26,214 bases of DNA from assembly GCA_002363955.1 (NCBI GenBank), contig DEXE01000003.1, positions 809,882 through 836,095 of the forward strand, written 5' to 3'. Both the position numbers and the translations under genes were made by a program. The notes beneath the pieces are model-generated. The model was not told the origin of the DNA. It searched no databases and saw only the letters and a program-made list of their open reading frames with translations. Shown piece by piece: positions 24,885-26,214 of this stretch (positions are counted from its first letter, which is position 1; every line of letters begins with the position of its first letter). This stretch comes from Methylophaga sp. UBA3192 (GTDB lineage Bacteria > Pseudomonadota > Gammaproteobacteria > Nitrosococcales > Methylophagaceae).

Positions 24885-25907
24885 ATGACAAACGCACTGA
24901 TTACTCCCGCTGGCCAGAGAGCTGATGGTCGTGATTCGCTTGTTCGTCTCGGGGGGCAGCGTTTTTGCACGGAGCAACAACCCAGCGCTCAGCGGGTAGA
25001 GTGGCTGAAAGAAGTCATTGGCCGGGAATATGCTAACGTCGATATTAAGCCGCCCAAGGATATGGTGTTATTCAATGATATGTTGATTTATCCCTGGCAA
25101 GAAGGTGTGCGGTTGTCACCTATCCAATCTAACGCAATTACACTGGAACGATTACCTCAAGAACCTTCTCAGGCCAGTCAAGACTGCTATTTCATGGTCG
25201 TGCTTACTTCCGGAAAATACAAGTTGGAACAGGGCGGGAGAGAAGTTTTTCTTAAACCAGGTGAAATGACGATTTATGACGCGACAGAGCCGCACAGAAT
25301 TACCATTCCAGAAGCTTTTTCCAAGATATTGATTTCTATCCCCCGCAAGATTCTGGATCCACGGCTAAATAATATTGGAAGAATTACGGCTACCCGGATT
25401 CCTTCGGCTGAAGGTATTGGAGCACTCACCAGCAGTCTTATTCAATCTACAGTTAAACAACTGGAACAATTTTCCAAACCTACGTTTCAGTCATTATCGC
25501 AGCCAGTGGTTGATATGTTGACCTTGTCACTAGGGCAGGTTGTTGAGAATAAACTGACAACAACCAGCCACCGTCAGATTATGTTGATACGTATCAAACA
25601 ATATATAAAGAGTGCTATGAGCGACCCAGAACTCACGGCAACAAAAATTGCCGATGCAACAGGCTTATCGAAACGTTATCTCAACAACTTATTCAACGAA
25701 GAAAATACCTCGCTGATGCACTTTCTGACAGAACAGAGATTAGAGTCGTGCCGACACTGTCTGGCAAGCGCCTTTTATGCTCACCTGTCTGTCACCCAGA
25801 TTGCTATGCAATATGGTTTTAACAATATGTCCCATTTCAGCCGGATTTTTAAAAAATATTACGGGTATGCACCTAGGGCATATCGTCAACTATTTACCAA
25901 TTTCTAG
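24885..25907 (+). CDS. AraC-family transcriptional regulator
   Basis: This 340-residue DNA-binding regulator has an N-terminal ligand-sensing domain of the AraC-binding-like type (about 60-220; the strand pattern VVLTSGKYKLEQGGREVFLKPGEMTIYDATEPHRI is characteristic of the FeaR-type group) and a C-terminal double helix-turn-helix (about 232-337; first ATKIADATGLSKRYLNNLF, second SVTQIAMQYGFNNMSHFSRIF then KKYYGYAPRAYRQ). The effector cannot be read from sequence. It lies divergent to the small membrane protein, so that gene is the most likely target. The two genes sit between tyrS and an rRNA-type promoter region. Confidence 0.92.
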   Translation: MTNALITPAGQRADGRDSLVRLGGQRFCTEQQPSAQRVEWLKEVIGREYANVDIKPPKDMVLFNDMLIYPWQEGVRLSPIQSNAITLERLPQEPSQASQDCYFMVVLTSGKYKLEQGGREVFLKPGEMTIYDATEPHRITIPEAFSKILISIPRKILDPRLNNIGRITATRIPSAEGIGALTSSLIQSTVKQLEQFSKPTFQSLSQPVVDMLTLSLGQVVENKLTTTSHRQIMLIRIKQYIKSAMSDPELTATKIADATGLSKRYLNNLFNEENTSLMHFLTEQRLESCRHCLASAFYAHLSVTQIAMQYGFNNMSHFSRIFKKYYGYAPRAYRQLFTNF

Positions 25908-26088
25908 ACTTGGCAGCACCAAAGTAAGTAAAAATTTACCTCTCGCCTATCGCACGTATTGTCATAATGACCAAAAAAACGACTGAATGGGGAGTGGCTA
26001 ATGAGTAAGTTTTAATTATTTAATCAGTATTTTTCTTATTAATTCATAAGACTAGCGTCACCTAAAAACAATCAAGAAAAACTTCCTG

Positions 26089-26116
26089 TTGACGTATTCA
26101 GTTCAATCTGTAGAAT
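26089..26116 (+). promoter_or_regulatory. Strong sigma70 promoter P1
   Basis: TTGACG at 26089-26094 and TAGAAT at 26111-26116 are separated by 16 bases. AT-rich DNA lies directly upstream. It is the first of two tandem promoters. Confidence 0.7.
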
Positions 26117-26172
26117 GCGCCGTTCTGTTTCGACAGGCGGCTCTCAACGCTGATAAATAAACGATTTGAGGG

Positions 26173-26200
26173 TTGACAGATTGAGCGGTTTCTGTATAAT
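26173..26200 (+). promoter_or_regulatory. Strong sigma70 promoter P2
   Basis: TTGACA at 26173-26178 and TATAAT at 26195-26200, both perfect consensus hexamers, are separated by 16 bases. Predicted transcription starts near 26207, seven bases before the window ends. Such consensus tandem promoters are typical of rRNA operons. Confidence 0.8.
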
Positions 26201-26214
26201 TCTCGCTTCTTTGC

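Larger units (their letters stand above)
25908..26214. other. AT-rich gene-free leader, probably upstream of an rRNA operon
   Basis: This 307-base stretch has no credible gene. From about 25995 it is strongly AT-rich, with A- and T-tracts just upstream of the first promoter that could act as UP elements. Two near-consensus promoters follow and the window ends within a few bases of the expected start of the second transcript. tyrS upstream of an rRNA operon is a known gammaproteobacterial arrangement, which suggests 16S rRNA lies beyond the window; this is not shown here. Confidence 0.6.

Noticed and set aside
24780..24980. N-terminal extension of the four-helix protein to 24980.
   Set aside because: It would overlap the start of the divergent regulator, and AGGAGAG directly precedes the 24779 ATG.
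25967..26015. Tiny frames (13 and 4 codons) after the regulator, one with a GGGGAG sequence before its ATG.
   Set aside because: Too short to support as genes, with no family match; possibly chance or a gene remnant.
26118..26141. Imperfect hairpin just after promoter P1.
   Set aside because: The stem is interrupted and has no T-tract, so neither a terminator nor a riboswitch can be supported.

Overview
The window looks like a chromosomal segment of a free-living gammaproteobacterium with moderate GC content (mid-40s percent by eye). The evidence is gene order: bamE/fur divergent, nadK-recN, ndk-rlmN-pilF-rodZ-ispG-hisS, and anmK/M23 peptidase/tyrS leading towards an rRNA-type promoter. A methylotroph or sulfur-oxidiser relative (for example Methylophaga-like) would fit, but I could not test this and it remains a guess. 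I see no insertion sequences, phage genes, CRISPR arrays or tRNAs.

Layout. (1) Bases 1-681 hold the 3' end of an unrecognised gene made almost entirely of tandem units starting with Trp-Tyr-Glu-Ala-Asn, followed by a strong intrinsic terminator. (2) Bases 752-2035 hold a tight pair: a metallo-beta-lactamase-fold hydrolase and a beta-carbonic anhydrase. (3) Bases 2040-5658 hold bamE (minus), fur (plus), and recN with nadK (both minus). (4) Bases 5829-13111 form a long plus-strand run of housekeeping genes: ndk, rlmN, pilF/pilW, rodZ, ispG, hisS and pgi, with very short gaps or overlaps. (5) Bases 13152-20213 are an alpha-glucan block: glgB on the minus strand, and glgC, a GH57 glycosidase, malQ and a lone gcvH on the plus strand. 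(6) Bases 20189-24245 hold anmK and an M23 murein endopeptidase (minus) and tyrS (plus). (7) Bases 24282-25907 hold a small four-helix membrane protein and a divergent AraC-family regulator. (8) Bases 25908-26214 are an AT-rich leader with two near-consensus sigma70 promoters that look like rRNA operon promoters.

How the genes work together. Pgi supplies and withdraws glucose-6-phosphate, GlgC makes ADP-glucose, GlgB branches the glucan, and MalQ and the GH57 enzyme remodel or degrade it. No glycogen synthase (glgA) or phosphorylase (glgP) lies here, so these must be elsewhere or replaced. AnmK and the M23 peptidase both act in peptidoglycan turnover, and RodZ in cell shape. The CDS calls with family motifs are secure; the WYEAN protein, the four-helix protein and the reason for a lone gcvH are the real unknowns.
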